DNA of 64,000 bases from Bradyrhizobium sp. RP6. Lineage in GTDB: Bacteria > Pseudomonadota > Alphaproteobacteria > Rhizobiales > Xanthobacteraceae. The stretch covers positions 1 to 64,000 of the forward strand of contig NZ_RQIT01000031.1 in assembly GCF_003837805.1 (NCBI RefSeq), read 5' to 3'. Made by a program: the position numbers and the translations under genes. The notes under the pieces were generated by a model that saw only the letters and a program-made list of their open reading frames with translations, was not told the DNA's origin and did no database searches. Shown here in pieces: positions 37,329-46,699 of this stretch; positions within the stretch are counted from its first letter, which is position 1; every line of letters begins with the position of its first letter.

Positions 37329-38885
37329 ATGGCGCAGAGTGCCGAGCACGTGATCGATCATGTCGAACTGTTCCGCGGTCCAGAATACCAGCAGATGCTG
37401 GCCAAGAAGAAGATATTCGAGAACCCTCGCGATCCCGCCGAGGTCGAACGTATCAAGGAATGGACGAAAACCGCCGAATATCGCGAAAAAAACTTCGCGC
37501 GGGAGGCGCTAGCGGTAAATCCGGCCAAGGCGTGCCAGCCGCTTGGCGCCGTATTCGCCTCTGTTGGCTTTGAGCGCACGTTGCCCTTCGTCCACGGCTC
37601 GCAAGGCTGTGTGGCCTATTACCGCAGTCATTTGTCGCGGCACTTCAAGGAGCCTAGCTCCTGTGTCTCTTCGTCAATGACGGAAGACGCTGCCGTATTC
37701 GGCGGTCTGAACAACATGACCGACGGGCTGGCGAACAGCTACAACATGTACAAGCCCAAGATGATTGCGGTTTCCACAACCTGCATGGCCGAGGTGATCG
37801 GCGATGACCTCAACGCCTTCATCAAGACTTCGAAAGAAAAAGGCTCGGTTCCGGCGGATTTCGACGTGCCGTTCGCCCACACGCCGGCGTTCGTCGGCAG
37901 CCACGTCACCGGCTATGACAATGCGCTCAAGGGCATTCTGGAGCATTTTTGGGACGGCAAGGCCGGAACAGCGCCGAAGCTTGAGCGCAAACCGAATGGG
38001 GCGATCAACATCATTGGCGGATTCGATGGCTATACCGTTGGGAACCTTCGCGAGATCAAGCGCATCTTGGAATTGATGGGCATCCAGCATACGGTTCTCG
38101 CCGACAATTCTGAAGTGTTCGATACTCCGACCGACGGCGAATTCCGGATGTATGATGGTGGTACGACGCTGGAGGATGCGGCGAACGCGATTCATGCCAA
38201 GGCGACTATCTCCATGCAACAGTGGTGCACGGAAAAGACGCTGGCATTCGTGGCGGAGCATGGCCAGGACGTCGTATCCTTCAACTACCCGGTGGGCTTA
38301 TCTGCAACGGATGACTTCATCGTCGCGCTGTCACGCCTCAGCGGCAAGGAGATTCCCGAGCAACTTGCGCGAGAACGTGGCCGCCTGGTGGACGCCATCG
38401 CCGACTCCAGCGCGCATGTTCATGGCAAGAAGTTCGCGATCTATGGCGATCCGGATCTTTGCTATGGGTTGGCTGCGTTTCTGCTCGAACTTGGCGCCGA
38501 ACCGACCCATGTGCTGTCTACCAACGGCAACAAGGCATGGCAGGAAAAAATGCAGGCGCTGCTTGCAAGCTCGCCATTTGGACAGGGCTGCCAAGCCTAT
38601 CCCGGCCGAGACCTCTGGCACATGCGCTCACTTCTGTTTACTGAGCCCGTCGATTTTCTGATTGGCAACACCTACGGGAAGTACCTGGAGCGTGATACCG
38701 GAACGCCACTGATCCGCATCGGCTTTCCGATTTTTGATCGGCATCACCATCACCGCTCCCCCCTATGGGGCTATCAGGGCGGCCTGAATGTGCTGGTGAA
38801 GATCCTGGACAAGATCTTCGACGAGATCGACAAAAACACCAACGTTCTTGGCAAAACGGACTACAGCTTCGACATCATTCGCTGA
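37329..38885 (+). CDS. nifK: Nitrogenase MoFe protein beta chain NifK
   Basis: This 518-residue subunit completes the P-cluster with NifD. Cys ligands are seen in AKACQPLGAV, VHGSQGCVAYYRSHL and STTCMAEVIGDD. Length is normal. It lies 65 bases after nifD and is followed by a strong hairpin before nifE. Confidence 0.98.
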   Translation: MAQSAEHVIDHVELFRGPEYQQMLAKKKIFENPRDPAEVERIKEWTKTAEYREKNFAREALAVNPAKACQPLGAVFASVGFERTLPFVHGSQGCVAYYRSHLSRHFKEPSSCVSSSMTEDAAVFGGLNNMTDGLANSYNMYKPKMIAVSTTCMAEVIGDDLNAFIKTSKEKGSVPADFDVPFAHTPAFVGSHVTGYDNALKGILEHFWDGKAGTAPKLERKPNGAINIIGGFDGYTVGNLREIKRILELMGIQHTVLADNSEVFDTPTDGEFRMYDGGTTLEDAANAIHAKATISMQQWCTEKTLAFVAEHGQDVVSFNYPVGLSATDDFIVALSRLSGKEIPEQLARERGRLVDAIADSSAHVHGKKFAIYGDPDLCYGLAAFLLELGAEPTHVLSTNGNKAWQEKMQALLASSPFGQGCQAYPGRDLWHMRSLLFTEPVDFLIGNTYGKYLERDTGTPLIRIGFPIFDRHHHHRSPLWGYQGGLNVLVKILDKIFDEIDKNTNVLGKTDYSFDIIR

Positions 38886-38897
38886 TGAGCGACTGCG

Positions 38898-38930
38898 CGT
38901 GCCATCGCCCAGGCAATGGGCGATGGCACG
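38898..38930 (+). promoter_or_regulatory. Strong hairpin between nifK and nifE
   Basis: CGTGCCATCGCCC and GGGCGATGGCACG form a perfect 13-bp stem with a 7-base loop, 12 bases after the nifK stop. No T-run follows, so it is more likely an mRNA processing or 3'-stability element that keeps nifDK message above nifEN than a terminator. Confidence 0.75.
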
Positions 38931-38979
38931 AGCACATGGTCATTGAGTTTGCAATTTGTTCGCCCTGAGAGGAAACAGG

Positions 38980-40623
38980 ATGAGTTCACTAGCGGCCACG
39001 GTCCAGAATATCTTCGACGAGCCAGGCTGCGCCAAGAATGGCAGTAAGTCAGAGGCTGAACGCAGGAACGGCTGCACCAAACAGCTGCAGCCGGGTAGTG
39101 CTGCCGGCGGCTGTGCTTTCGATGGCGCCAAGGTTGCGTTGCAGCCGTTCACCGACGTGGCTCACTTGGTACATGGTCCGATCGCGTGCGAGGGCAATTC
39201 CTGGGACAATCGGGGTGCGGTGTCGTCCGGCTCGGATCTGTGGCGCACCGCATTCACAACCGATTTGAGCGAAACCGATATTGTATTCGGAGGCGAGAAG
39301 CGGCTTTGCAAAGCGATCAAGGAGATCATCGACAAGTACGATCCGTGCGCCATCTTCGTTTATCAAACCTGCATCCCAGCGATGATCGGCGACGACATCA
39401 ACGCAGTCTGCAAGGCGGCATCTCGAAGATTTCTAAAGCCGGTGATCCCGATCAATTCTCCGGGCTTCGTCGGTTCGAAGAATCTCGGCAACAAGCTGGC
39501 CGGCGAGGCCTTGCTTGACTATGTGATCGGTACACGAGAACCGGACTACACCACCCCGTACGACATCAATCTCATCGGAGAATACAACCTTTCGGGCGAG
39601 CTCTGGCAAGTGAAGCCATTACTAGACGAGCTTGGAGTACGAATTCTCTGCTGCATCTCAGGCGACGGCAAATATCGCGAAGTCGCTTCATCTCATCGCG
39701 CACGGGCGGCTATGTTGGTGTGCTCAAAGTCCATGATCAACGTCGCACGCAAAATGGAGCAACGCTACGGGATTCCATTCTTCGAGGGTTCTTTCTACGG
39801 TATTCAAGATTCGAGCGAATCGCTACGGCAGATTGCCCGCTTATTGGTTGAACGCGGCGCCCCGACAGATCTGCTCGGGCGCACCGAAGCGTTGATCGCG
39901 CGCGAGGAAGCGTGGGCCTGGGGTGCGATCGAGCCGTATAAGCCACGGTTCGGAGGCAAAAAGGCCTTGTTAATGACCGGGGGCGTCAAGTCATGGTCGG
40001 TCGTTGCGGCACTCCAGGAAGCCGGGCTTGAGTTAGTCGGCACCAGCGTAAAGAAATCGACCAAGGAAGATAAGGAGCGCATTAAGGAGCTCATGGGGCA
40101 TGATGCCAACATGATCGAGAATATGACGCCGCGCGAAATGTACGAGATGCTGAAGGGCGCAAAAGCGGACATCATGCTATCGGGCGGCAAGTCGCAGTTC
40201 GTCGCGCTGAAAGCGGCGGTGCCTTGGCTCGATATCAACCAGGAGCGTTGCCACGCCTATATGGGCTATGTCGGAATGGTCAAGCTGGTGGAGGAGATCG
40301 ATAAGTCGCTCTCCAGTCCGATGTGGGAGCAGCTACGTCGACCTGCGCCATGGGAGGCGTTGGCTAAGGCGATGGAGCAGATGCAATCGCCCGCGACCGC
40401 GCTCGCCGACCCGGCGCTCGCCGAAAAGTCGCGCCGCGCCAGGAAGATCTGCATCTGCAACAGGGTCGATCTGGGCACGATCGAGGATGCAATCTACGCG
40501 CATCGCCTGAGGAGCGTCGAAGCGGTCAGGGAGCATACCAATGCGGTCGGTGGCTGCTGTCAAAGACGTATCGACGAGATCTTGGTGTCCGAGCCATCTG
40601 CCATGCGACAGGCCGCAGAGTAG
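38980..40623 (+). CDS. nifE: FeMo-cofactor scaffold protein NifE
   Basis: This 547-residue NifD homologue forms the NifEN scaffold on which the cofactor precursor is matured. It keeps the Cys positions for a [4Fe-4S] cluster (PIACEGNSWDN, QTCIPAMIGDD) and has the C-terminal extension usual in rhizobia (CICNRVDLGTIEDAIYAHRL..., a BFD-like Cys region). ATG 38980 follows AGAGGAAACAGG. Confidence 0.96.
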   Translation: MSSLAATVQNIFDEPGCAKNGSKSEAERRNGCTKQLQPGSAAGGCAFDGAKVALQPFTDVAHLVHGPIACEGNSWDNRGAVSSGSDLWRTAFTTDLSETDIVFGGEKRLCKAIKEIIDKYDPCAIFVYQTCIPAMIGDDINAVCKAASRRFLKPVIPINSPGFVGSKNLGNKLAGEALLDYVIGTREPDYTTPYDINLIGEYNLSGELWQVKPLLDELGVRILCCISGDGKYREVASSHRARAAMLVCSKSMINVARKMEQRYGIPFFEGSFYGIQDSSESLRQIARLLVERGAPTDLLGRTEALIAREEAWAWGAIEPYKPRFGGKKALLMTGGVKSWSVVAALQEAGLELVGTSVKKSTKEDKERIKELMGHDANMIENMTPREMYEMLKGAKADIMLSGGKSQFVALKAAVPWLDINQERCHAYMGYVGMVKLVEEIDKSLSSPMWEQLRRPAPWEALAKAMEQMQSPATALADPALAEKSRRARKICICNRVDLGTIEDAIYAHRLRSVEAVREHTNAVGGCCQRRIDEILVSEPSAMRQAAE

Positions 40624-40632
40624 GGAGGCGTC

Positions 40633-42042
40633 ATGGCCATCGTCACGACGCCGACAAAAGCCTGCGCTGTCAACCCGCTGAAGATGAGCCAGCCGATCGG
40701 CGGCGCATTCGCCTTCATGGGGCTGGGCGGGGCGATGCCGCTTCTGCACGGCTCCCAGGGGTGCACATCCTTCGGGCTCACGCTCTTTGTCCGGCATTTC
40801 AAAGAGGCTGTACCGCTGCAGACCACCGCGATGAGTGAGGTCACGACTGTACTGGGTGGTTATGAGAATCTCGAGCAGGCGATACTGAACATCTACAAGC
40901 GAGCTAAGCCAAAGATCATCGGAATCTGCTCGACTGGCGTCACCGAGACCAACGGCGACGATGTGGATGCCTACCTCAAGCTGATCCGGAGCAAGCATCC
41001 GCAACTCGCAAAGTTGCCGCTCGTTTACGTCTCGACACCTGATTTCAAGGGTGCGTTCCAGGACGGCTGGGAGAAGGCTGTCGCGCGCATTGTGGAGGTG
41101 CTGGTGGATGGGCCAAATGCCAGTCGCCTGAGGGATCCATCGAGGGTGAATGTTCTGCCGGGATGTCACCTCACGCCCGGCGATCTTGATGAACTCCGTG
41201 TCATACTGGAGGATTTCGGGTTGTCTCCGTCCTTCCTCCCTGACCTGGCGGGATCGCTCGATGGGCATATCCCCGATGAGTTTACGCCAACGACCGTCGG
41301 CGGCATCGACGTCGGCGAAATTGCGAATATGGGCCGCGCCGGGTGGACGATTGCAATCGGCGCGCAGATGCGGCGAGCTGCAGAGGTCATGCAGGCAAAG
41401 ACCGGCGTGCCTTTTCGTGTCTTCGAGCGGCTGTGTGGCCTTTGTCCGAATGATGAGTTCATGACGTTTTTGAGCGAGATCAGCGGCCGCCCGATACCCT
41501 TGAAATATCGACGCCAGCGCAGTCAGCTCGCAGATGCTATGCTGGATGCGCACTTCCATATTGGCGGTCGCAAACTTGCAATCGGTGCCGAGCCAGATCT
41601 TCTGCTCGATTTGTCCGGCATGCTGAGCGACATGGGCACGCAGGTGACCGTTGCCGTGACGACGACTCAGTCGGAGGTGATCGAGCGGATCAAGACCAAT
41701 GAAGTGATCATTGGCGATCTCGCAGATCTGGAAGACCTTGCCAAAGAGAGGCATTGTGACCTGCTGATCACGCATTCGCATGGAAGGCAAGCGGCGGCGC
41801 GGCTGAAGGTGCCGTTCTATCGCGCAGGTTTTCCGATATTCGATCGACTTGGCGCGGGACACCAGCTATCGGTAGGCTACCGTGGTACGCGGAATGTGAT
41901 CTTCGAAATCGCGAATCTCGTGATTGCGCATCGCGACGAGAACGATCAGCCTACGCCCGATAAGTGGCGGACTGGGCGCGTACTGCCACGATGCGCGGGC
42001 CATCGCAGCTCCACCGTCGCGACTGAGAGGTCGGTTGCATGA
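40633..42042 (+). CDS. nifN: FeMo-cofactor scaffold protein NifN
   Basis: This 469-residue NifK homologue is the partner of NifE. It starts MAIVTTPTKACAVNPLKMSQPIGGAFAF, with the family blocks HGSQGCTSFGLTLFVRHFKE, STGVTETNGDD and GCHLTPGD. It starts 9 bases after nifE; its TGA overlaps the nifX start (ATGA). Confidence 0.96.
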   Translation: MAIVTTPTKACAVNPLKMSQPIGGAFAFMGLGGAMPLLHGSQGCTSFGLTLFVRHFKEAVPLQTTAMSEVTTVLGGYENLEQAILNIYKRAKPKIIGICSTGVTETNGDDVDAYLKLIRSKHPQLAKLPLVYVSTPDFKGAFQDGWEKAVARIVEVLVDGPNASRLRDPSRVNVLPGCHLTPGDLDELRVILEDFGLSPSFLPDLAGSLDGHIPDEFTPTTVGGIDVGEIANMGRAGWTIAIGAQMRRAAEVMQAKTGVPFRVFERLCGLCPNDEFMTFLSEISGRPIPLKYRRQRSQLADAMLDAHFHIGGRKLAIGAEPDLLLDLSGMLSDMGTQVTVAVTTTQSEVIERIKTNEVIIGDLADLEDLAKERHCDLLITHSHGRQAAARLKVPFYRAGFPIFDRLGAGHQLSVGYRGTRNVIFEIANLVIAHRDENDQPTPDKWRTGRVLPRCAGHRSSTVATERSVA

Positions 42043-42434
42043 AAGTTGCGTTTGCCACTCAGGACCTGAGACGCGTCGATGCTCATTTTGGTTGGGCAAA
42101 GAATATCGCAATCTACGATGTCGCTCCTGGCGGGCACGTGTTTGTTAAAGCGATCGAGTTTGATGGCGATCTTAAGGAAGACGGCAGCGATGATAAGTTG
42201 GCGCCAAAGATCGAGGCTATCAAGGATTGCGCAATCCTTTACGTCGCTGCCATTGGTGGTGCAGCGGCTGCGCGAGTGGTGGCCAACAAAATCCATCCTA
42301 TCAAGGTGAGCAAACCGGAAAACATTCTAGTGCTCCTAGAAAAACTCGAGCGGGTGCTGAAGGGCACACCACCTCTCTGGCTGCGCAAGGTCATGGCAAA
42401 GGACCAGGGGAGAACGTTCGAGTTTGATGAATGA
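42039..42434 (+). CDS. nifX: FeMo-cofactor carrier NifX
   Basis: This 131-residue protein of the NifX/NifB C-terminal/NafY family begins MKVAFATQDLRRVDAHFGWAKN and binds the cofactor precursor (VEK-type) in transit between NifB and NifEN. Overlaps nifN by 4 bases. Confidence 0.94.
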   Translation: MKVAFATQDLRRVDAHFGWAKNIAIYDVAPGGHVFVKAIEFDGDLKEDGSDDKLAPKIEAIKDCAILYVAAIGGAAAARVVANKIHPIKVSKPENILVLLEKLERVLKGTPPLWLRKVMAKDQGRTFEFDE

Positions 42435-42440
42435 GGTGAT

Positions 42441-42905
42441 ATGACCGAAAAAATAGAGCAGCAGGCCAGCCCGGTCGACGCGCCATTCCTCATCGATTTG
42501 GTCAAGATTTGGCGTGCTCAGGATACTAACGGAGCCTGGGAAGGGAAGAGCGATCGTGATCTGCTCGAACCCTATATCCTGAACATGGAGAAGCGGCGCG
42601 CATTGCCGATTATTGGTGATCCCGATGCCAAGACACTGTGGCGGCTTGAGCTGTTCTTCAATGCAGTTGCGCTGTCAGTAGAGAGGGAGACCGGCGTTAT
42701 GATTCAGCCGATTCTGAAGCTGCATCATGAAGGCTTCGGGCGCATAGTGCTCATCGCAGGGCGGTTGGTCGCCGTAAACAAGCAGCTGCGCGACGTGCAT
42801 CGCTTCGGTTTCGACAGTTTCGTCAAGCTGGCTCAGGAGGGGGATAAATATGTCACGGATGGAGTTGACCTGATTCGGAAATTCCCCGACGTGGCGAACT
42901 ATTGA
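42441..42905 (+). CDS. NifX-associated protein (DUF269 family)
   Basis: This 154-residue soluble protein is the conserved gene after nifX in rhizobial nif clusters (DUF269). It shows LVKIWRAQDTNGAWEGKSD, YILNMEKRRALPIIGDPD and RIVLIAGRLVAVNKQLRDVHRFGF. Its biochemical role is not settled; co-transcription points to cofactor assembly. Starts 6 bases after nifX. Confidence 0.9.
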   Translation: MTEKIEQQASPVDAPFLIDLVKIWRAQDTNGAWEGKSDRDLLEPYILNMEKRRALPIIGDPDAKTLWRLELFFNAVALSVERETGVMIQPILKLHHEGFGRIVLIAGRLVAVNKQLRDVHRFGFDSFVKLAQEGDKYVTDGVDLIRKFPDVANY

Positions 42906-42917
42906 GGATGCACACTC

Positions 42918-43118
42918 ATGAGCGATCGTGAAACACTGAAGGCCGAACTTAGGAAAGTGTCTGCCAAGGCGATACAGGCCAAGATGGATCTGCACGACCT
43001 TTCGGAAGAACTGCCCATCAACTGGACCTCGATCATGGTGGTCGCGCAGAAGGCGTACGATGCTTATGCCGAACTTGAGCGCAAGAGCCTCGCCTTAAAG
43101 GCGCTGGAGAATACCTAG
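42918..43118 (+). CDS. Small NifX-associated protein (DUF683/CCE_0567 family)
   Basis: This 66-residue, mostly helical protein (LKAELRKVSAKAIQAKMDLHDLSEELP then AYAELERKSLALKALENT) matches the small helical-hairpin protein found between the DUF269 gene and fdxB. Function unknown. Confidence 0.87.
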   Translation: MSDRETLKAELRKVSAKAIQAKMDLHDLSEELPINWTSIMVVAQKAYDAYAELERKSLALKALENT

Positions 43119-43129
43119 AGGGGCAATGC

Positions 43130-43429
43130 ATGTCGTTTCAAACACGAGACGGACGCGACTGGACGCCACAATACTTGATCACGATCGATGCAAAGAAATG
43201 CATCGGCTGTGGCCGCTGTTTCAAGGTGTGCGGTCGAGATGTCATGACCTTGAAAGGAATCAACGAGGAAGGCGAACTTATCGAGCTCGACAATGACGAC
43301 GACGAGGAGATCGAGAAGAAGATCATGGTCCTGGACGATCAGGGTGCCTGCATCGGCTGCGGTGCGTGCGCCAGGGTTTGCCCGGCCGACTGCCAGACCC
43401 ACGTTTCAGCTGCAGCCGAAACTGCATGA
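43130..43429 (+). CDS. fdxB: Nif-specific ferredoxin III (FdxB)
   Basis: This 99-residue 2[4Fe-4S] ferredoxin has Cys groups CIGCGRCFKVCGRD and CIGCGACARVCPAD, separated by the long acidic insert (LDNDDDEEIEKK) typical of ferredoxin III. It is the last gene of the nifDKENX unit and probably donates electrons to cofactor synthesis. Confidence 0.93.
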   Translation: MSFQTRDGRDWTPQYLITIDAKKCIGCGRCFKVCGRDVMTLKGINEEGELIELDNDDDEEIEKKIMVLDDQGACIGCGACARVCPADCQTHVSAAAETA

Positions 43430-43518
43430 GCGAAGGCAGCTCTCCGCGGCCTTTAAGAGCAGCAGGTCCGGCTCGGTTTAAAGGAGAGCATCTTCAGGAA
43501 CAGCTGGGCTGCAACGAT

Positions 43519-43781
43519 ATCACGTTTGTGGTAGGTCTTCAGGTGCTCATCCGCGTCGAGAACGCGGGCGATATCTTCCTGGAACATCAAATGCGAGAGG
43601 ACGGCGATCATCCGTTGGTCTTGTCACGTCCTGCCAGGAGAGGCATGGAGCCCGTCTAGCGGAAATGGGTGTTGTCCACGTGGGCCGCAACCATTTAGTG
43701 CTTGATCCTAACCAGCACCCCGAAGTGTGGACGAGGAACGAGAACGACAAGTGGAAGCGGGTCGAAAGGCCCACGAGGTAG
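43519..43781 (+). pseudogene. nopP: C-terminal remnant of a nopP effector gene
   Basis: The translated piece VENAGDIFLEHQMREDGDHPLVLSRPARRGME, then after a one-base shift near 43650 RLAEMGVVHVGRNHLVLDPN, QHPEVWTRNENDKWKRVERP and stop at 43779-43781, aligns with the intact NopP at 44.7 kb (VENAGDILLEHQL ... NHWVLDPHQHPDKWTHNDEGKWQRV). The N-terminal half and secretion signal are absent. Divergence shows it is an old paralogue, not a copy error. Confidence 0.87.
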
Positions 43782-44100
43782 TCGTCCGTTCTTTTCGCAG
43801 GCACGGTGTCAACCCCGATAGTAAACGTGATCCACTGCCGGGTTCATGGTTCTTTCCGCGGTCGTCTCCACAGGGAGCCGCCGCATGATCGCGTTCAAGA
43901 GGTCTGCATCTCGACGTGAAGCGTGCGGCGTGTAAAGCCCGCAGGCACGACTTCAAGATGGCCAACACCTTCGTCCCGGCAGGGACGCTTGTTCCGCCGA
44001 AGGCGCATCTGGCGCGTTTAAGACTGCCTCATGCGGCGCGCATCTCTGGCCGGAACTCAGTGCCATCGGCGGTCAGGAAGAGACGCCAAAGAGTCTTTAG

Positions 44101-44550
44101 CTAGGCGCGCAGGATGCCCAACTGCCGGTGCCCGAGCGTGGCGAGCAATTTGCGGCGTTGCATTCGCAGGTTGTGTGGCTCGATCCTGCCCGCTCGAAAC
44201 AAGCTCGTGGACGTGCGGCGCGCCGGCCGTTCTCGCTGGACAGCGGCGGATGTCGATCCAGTCCCAATCGACGTTGCCGGCGAGCTGAACCGCGCGTGCT
44301 TCATATTGACGATCTGGTCCAGCCTGGCCCGGAACAGATTGCCCGATCCCCGTCGTCCTGTGCTTCTTCGGCCGCATCGCCACCTCCGATGCGACGGAAT
44401 TATGGCTGTCGATTCGAGGGAATCCAGAAAATGAAATTCCAAGACTCCTATGCCCGATGCACCAAGACCGTGCCTTCGCATATCAGTCCACAACGATGAG
44501 ATGCGGTTCTAGCTCATTTGCTTTAGCCGCTCTTCACTGACGAGGAGTTA
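44101..44550 (-). mobile_element. IS5-type element remnant, left copy
   Basis: On the minus strand from 44383 the frames read MRPKKHR, LFRARLDQIVNMKH, VQLAGNVDWDWID and then, after an internal deletion, HRQLGILRA: the N-terminal part of an IS5-family transposase. The 187 bases at 44364-44550 closely match 47581-47770, the equivalent end of the right copy. Confidence 0.75.
44364..44550. repeat. Direct repeat flanking nopP, left copy
   Basis: Starts CTTCTTCGGCCGCATCGCC and ends TTCACTGACGAGGAG. It aligns along its length with 47581-47770, with scattered substitutions and small gaps; longest shared runs include AAAATGAAATTCCAAG. It is the upstream end of the IS5-type element. Same orientation as the other copy. 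Confidence 0.85.
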
Positions 44551-44594
44551 GCTTCCTCTCACAAGAGCCGGCGACAGATGCTCAACCTCGGCGC

Positions 44595-44612
44595 GTCAGC
44601 TCGTGGTCAGCT
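44595..44612 (+). promoter_or_regulatory. tts-box-like TtsI site of the second nopP
   Basis: GTCAGCTCGTGGTCAGCT agrees with GTCAGCTTNTCGAAAGCT at 13 of 17 defined positions. It lies 79 bases before the nopP ATG, almost the same distance as for the first nopP. Confidence 0.62.
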
Positions 44613-44690
44613 AGACATCTTACCATCCTCGGTAGAGCTCGAGCAACGCGAGCTCTGACCCCCAAACCGTACCGACAGGAGAGCGATCCG

Positions 44691-45566
44691 ATGTATGGCC
44701 GAATTGTTGGCTCATCTAGCCAATCCACAAGCGCTACCCAGGCTGATGAAGCAAGGCATTCAGATGACGAGGGCTTTGCGGAAAGGCTTGCAGGCATGGC
44801 GCCCGATGCTGGCCCAAGTTCGTCTCAGGCAGCGACACGGCCGTACTCTGTAACTTCCCAACCTCCGATCAAAGAGATCGACAGTGATGAGTTCGGGGAA
44901 GAAGTGAAGGCCTTCTATGGCGACGACATCAAGTACATTGCCGAGCGTCCACTGGAGTACTCGGATTTCATATCCACAAAAGCTGAGCGCGCGGCAAACA
45001 TTGCTAGAACCTATGGTCACACCGACGAAGATACCGACCAGGCGCGATATTACGCCTATCGCTTGGGTGACAAAACTGTCGGGCTTCTGAGGACAGAAGG
45101 CGGACTTCGGGTAGGAGGAAGGCGATTCAGCGCCCAGTTTCCCGGTCGCAACGCAGTCACATCCCAAGTAGATCTTCGGGTTACTCATCCGCTCGTTGAG
45201 AACGCTGGCGATATTCTACTTGAACATCAGCTTCGGCAAGACGGCGAACAAGCATTGATAATGTCAAAACCTGCGTTCCCAGGCATCGAGTCCCGTCTGG
45301 CTCAGATGGGCTTTGTTCCTGTGAGTGATAAGAATCACTGGGTACTTGATCCTCACCAGCATCCCGACAAGTGGACGCATAACGACGAAGGTAAATGGCA
45401 ACGTGTAGGCAAACCTGAAGGATATCTTGCCGCCGAGAGTAGTGGTGCTCAGGCAAACATCGAGCGAGCTTCGAGTGAAGCAAGTGATGAGACAGAGTCG
45501 TCAGGCGATGACACGTCTTGGTACTTCGAGCGCCTCAATCTAGGCCCGGGGTCGGCTGCCGAATAG
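44691..45566 (+). CDS. nopP: Type III secreted effector of the NopP family (second copy)
   Basis: This 291-residue protein starts MYGRIVGSSSQSTSA with a Ser/Thr-rich secretion-type N-terminus. The body shares with the 5.8-kb paralogue EYSDF, VGLLR-EGG, HPLVENAGDILLEHQL and WVLDPHQHPDKWTHNDEGKWQRV. The C-terminus is Ser/Glu-rich (ASSEASDETESSGDDTSWYFERL), with possible kinase target sites; NopP of other rhizobia is phosphorylated by plant kinases. ATG 44691 follows AGGAGAG. It lies between two same-orientation IS5-type remnants, 1.2 kb after fdxB, the place I remember for nopP in B. diazoefficiens. Confidence 0.85.
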   Translation: MYGRIVGSSSQSTSATQADEARHSDDEGFAERLAGMAPDAGPSSSQAATRPYSVTSQPPIKEIDSDEFGEEVKAFYGDDIKYIAERPLEYSDFISTKAERAANIARTYGHTDEDTDQARYYAYRLGDKTVGLLRTEGGLRVGGRRFSAQFPGRNAVTSQVDLRVTHPLVENAGDILLEHQLRQDGEQALIMSKPAFPGIESRLAQMGFVPVSDKNHWVLDPHQHPDKWTHNDEGKWQRVGKPEGYLAAESSGAQANIERASSEASDETESSGDDTSWYFERLNLGPGSAAE

Positions 45567-45969
45567 TTGCTGTTTACGAGGTCGGGCCTGAAAGCGGTGG
45601 CTACTCGTGGTCATTGAGTATGTTGCTGCAGGAATGGCTCGCCACTTCAACACGCGCTTGCGTCAGGCGGCGTGATCGCGCCCAGAGTGCTGCCCGATCA
45701 GCTCTGGGCCGCTCGCCGCCAACGCGGCTTAGCCCTCAGCTGCCTGCGCTGGCGCTGCGCAGCCCGGTGCTCCCCCACCGCGGTTGGCTAGGGCGGCGGT
45801 CTACCGACCAATCCTGCTTGAGTGGGGCATCTTGATACAGTGGGCGACATCGTCAATGCACCAAAGCAGAGCCCGTAAGAGCGGCGACGGCGCTCAAAGA
45901 GAGCCATGAAGTGATCATGAATCCGATTGAGAATAAGCAACCTGGAAATGATATGGTCTCTCTGCGGGA

Positions 45970-46079
45970 CGGTCAAACTTGGCCGCGAGCCTGGTCAAGA
46001 ACCCGAAACCCTGCTGGCCTTCTACGACTTCCCTGCCGAGCATTGCGATCAACTGCGAACGACGAATGAGATAGACTAG
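45970..46079 (+). mobile_element. IS256-type transposase fragment, plus strand
   Basis: The plus strand reads LVKNPETLLAFYDFPAEHCDQLRTTNEID then a stop. This matches the IS256-family C-terminal region LLTFYDFPAEHWxHLRTTNPIES. Only this short piece remains. Confidence 0.75.
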
Positions 46080-46207
46080 CGTTTTTCTTCATGGTGAGAC
46101 GATTGCGGCGATCATTCGTCTGCCCGTCCGCATCTGGCGCGGTATTGTTCGCAAAGACGTCGATTGCCGCTGCGGGCGGACGTCCGATTCGACGCCAAAT
46201 AGACTTG

Positions 46208-46400
46208 GCGCGAATCCCTCTGTTGGCGGCTTGCACCGAGAGCGGTACCTTGTCCAGGATATTGACGGTGTTGTGCACCTAGCAGCGCGGGTGTCGGGTG
46301 ACGGCAAGCCTTCCAGAAGCCGAGCGCGCCGTCGCCGACGCAATTTCCGGGCCGATCTGCAACCCGCGATTTGCTTGATGTCGATCAGGAGCTCGCGCCT
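46208..46400 (-). mobile_element. IS256-type transposase fragment, minus strand
   Basis: The minus strand reads RRELLIDIKQ, GLQIGPEIA in a neighbouring frame, then RCWVHNTVNILDKVPLSVQ. These are consecutive parts of an IS256-family transposase core, lying upstream of the FYDFPAEH block in an intact protein. Here they are on the opposite strand from that block, so the element has been inverted internally. Confidence 0.75.
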
Positions 46401-46699
46401 GATGTAACAGTATTGGTAGTGTCATTCATGGCGTATCGCTCTTCTCTCGAGAGGTTTTGGCAGCGTTCGACAACCGCCTCGATACGCAACCTATCTCAGG
46501 CCCGTCATCACTCACATTCCCGCATAGTCTAGCGAAGCTCGAAGGTTCGGTCATCTCGGGCATCGGCCAATAAGTCAGCCGCCTTCTTCGACATCGGGAA
46601 CCGGGAGCCAGGCTCCGCGAGGCGGTTTCTTCGCGATCATATAGGCTGGTGCCGGCGCCTGGGTCACGCCGTCCTCGTTCTTGAACGCATACTTGGTCG

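Noticed and set aside
40333..41862. 509-codon minus-strand open frame opposite nifN
   Set aside because: It lies fully antisense to nifN, which has clear family motifs; the antisense product is unrecognisable.
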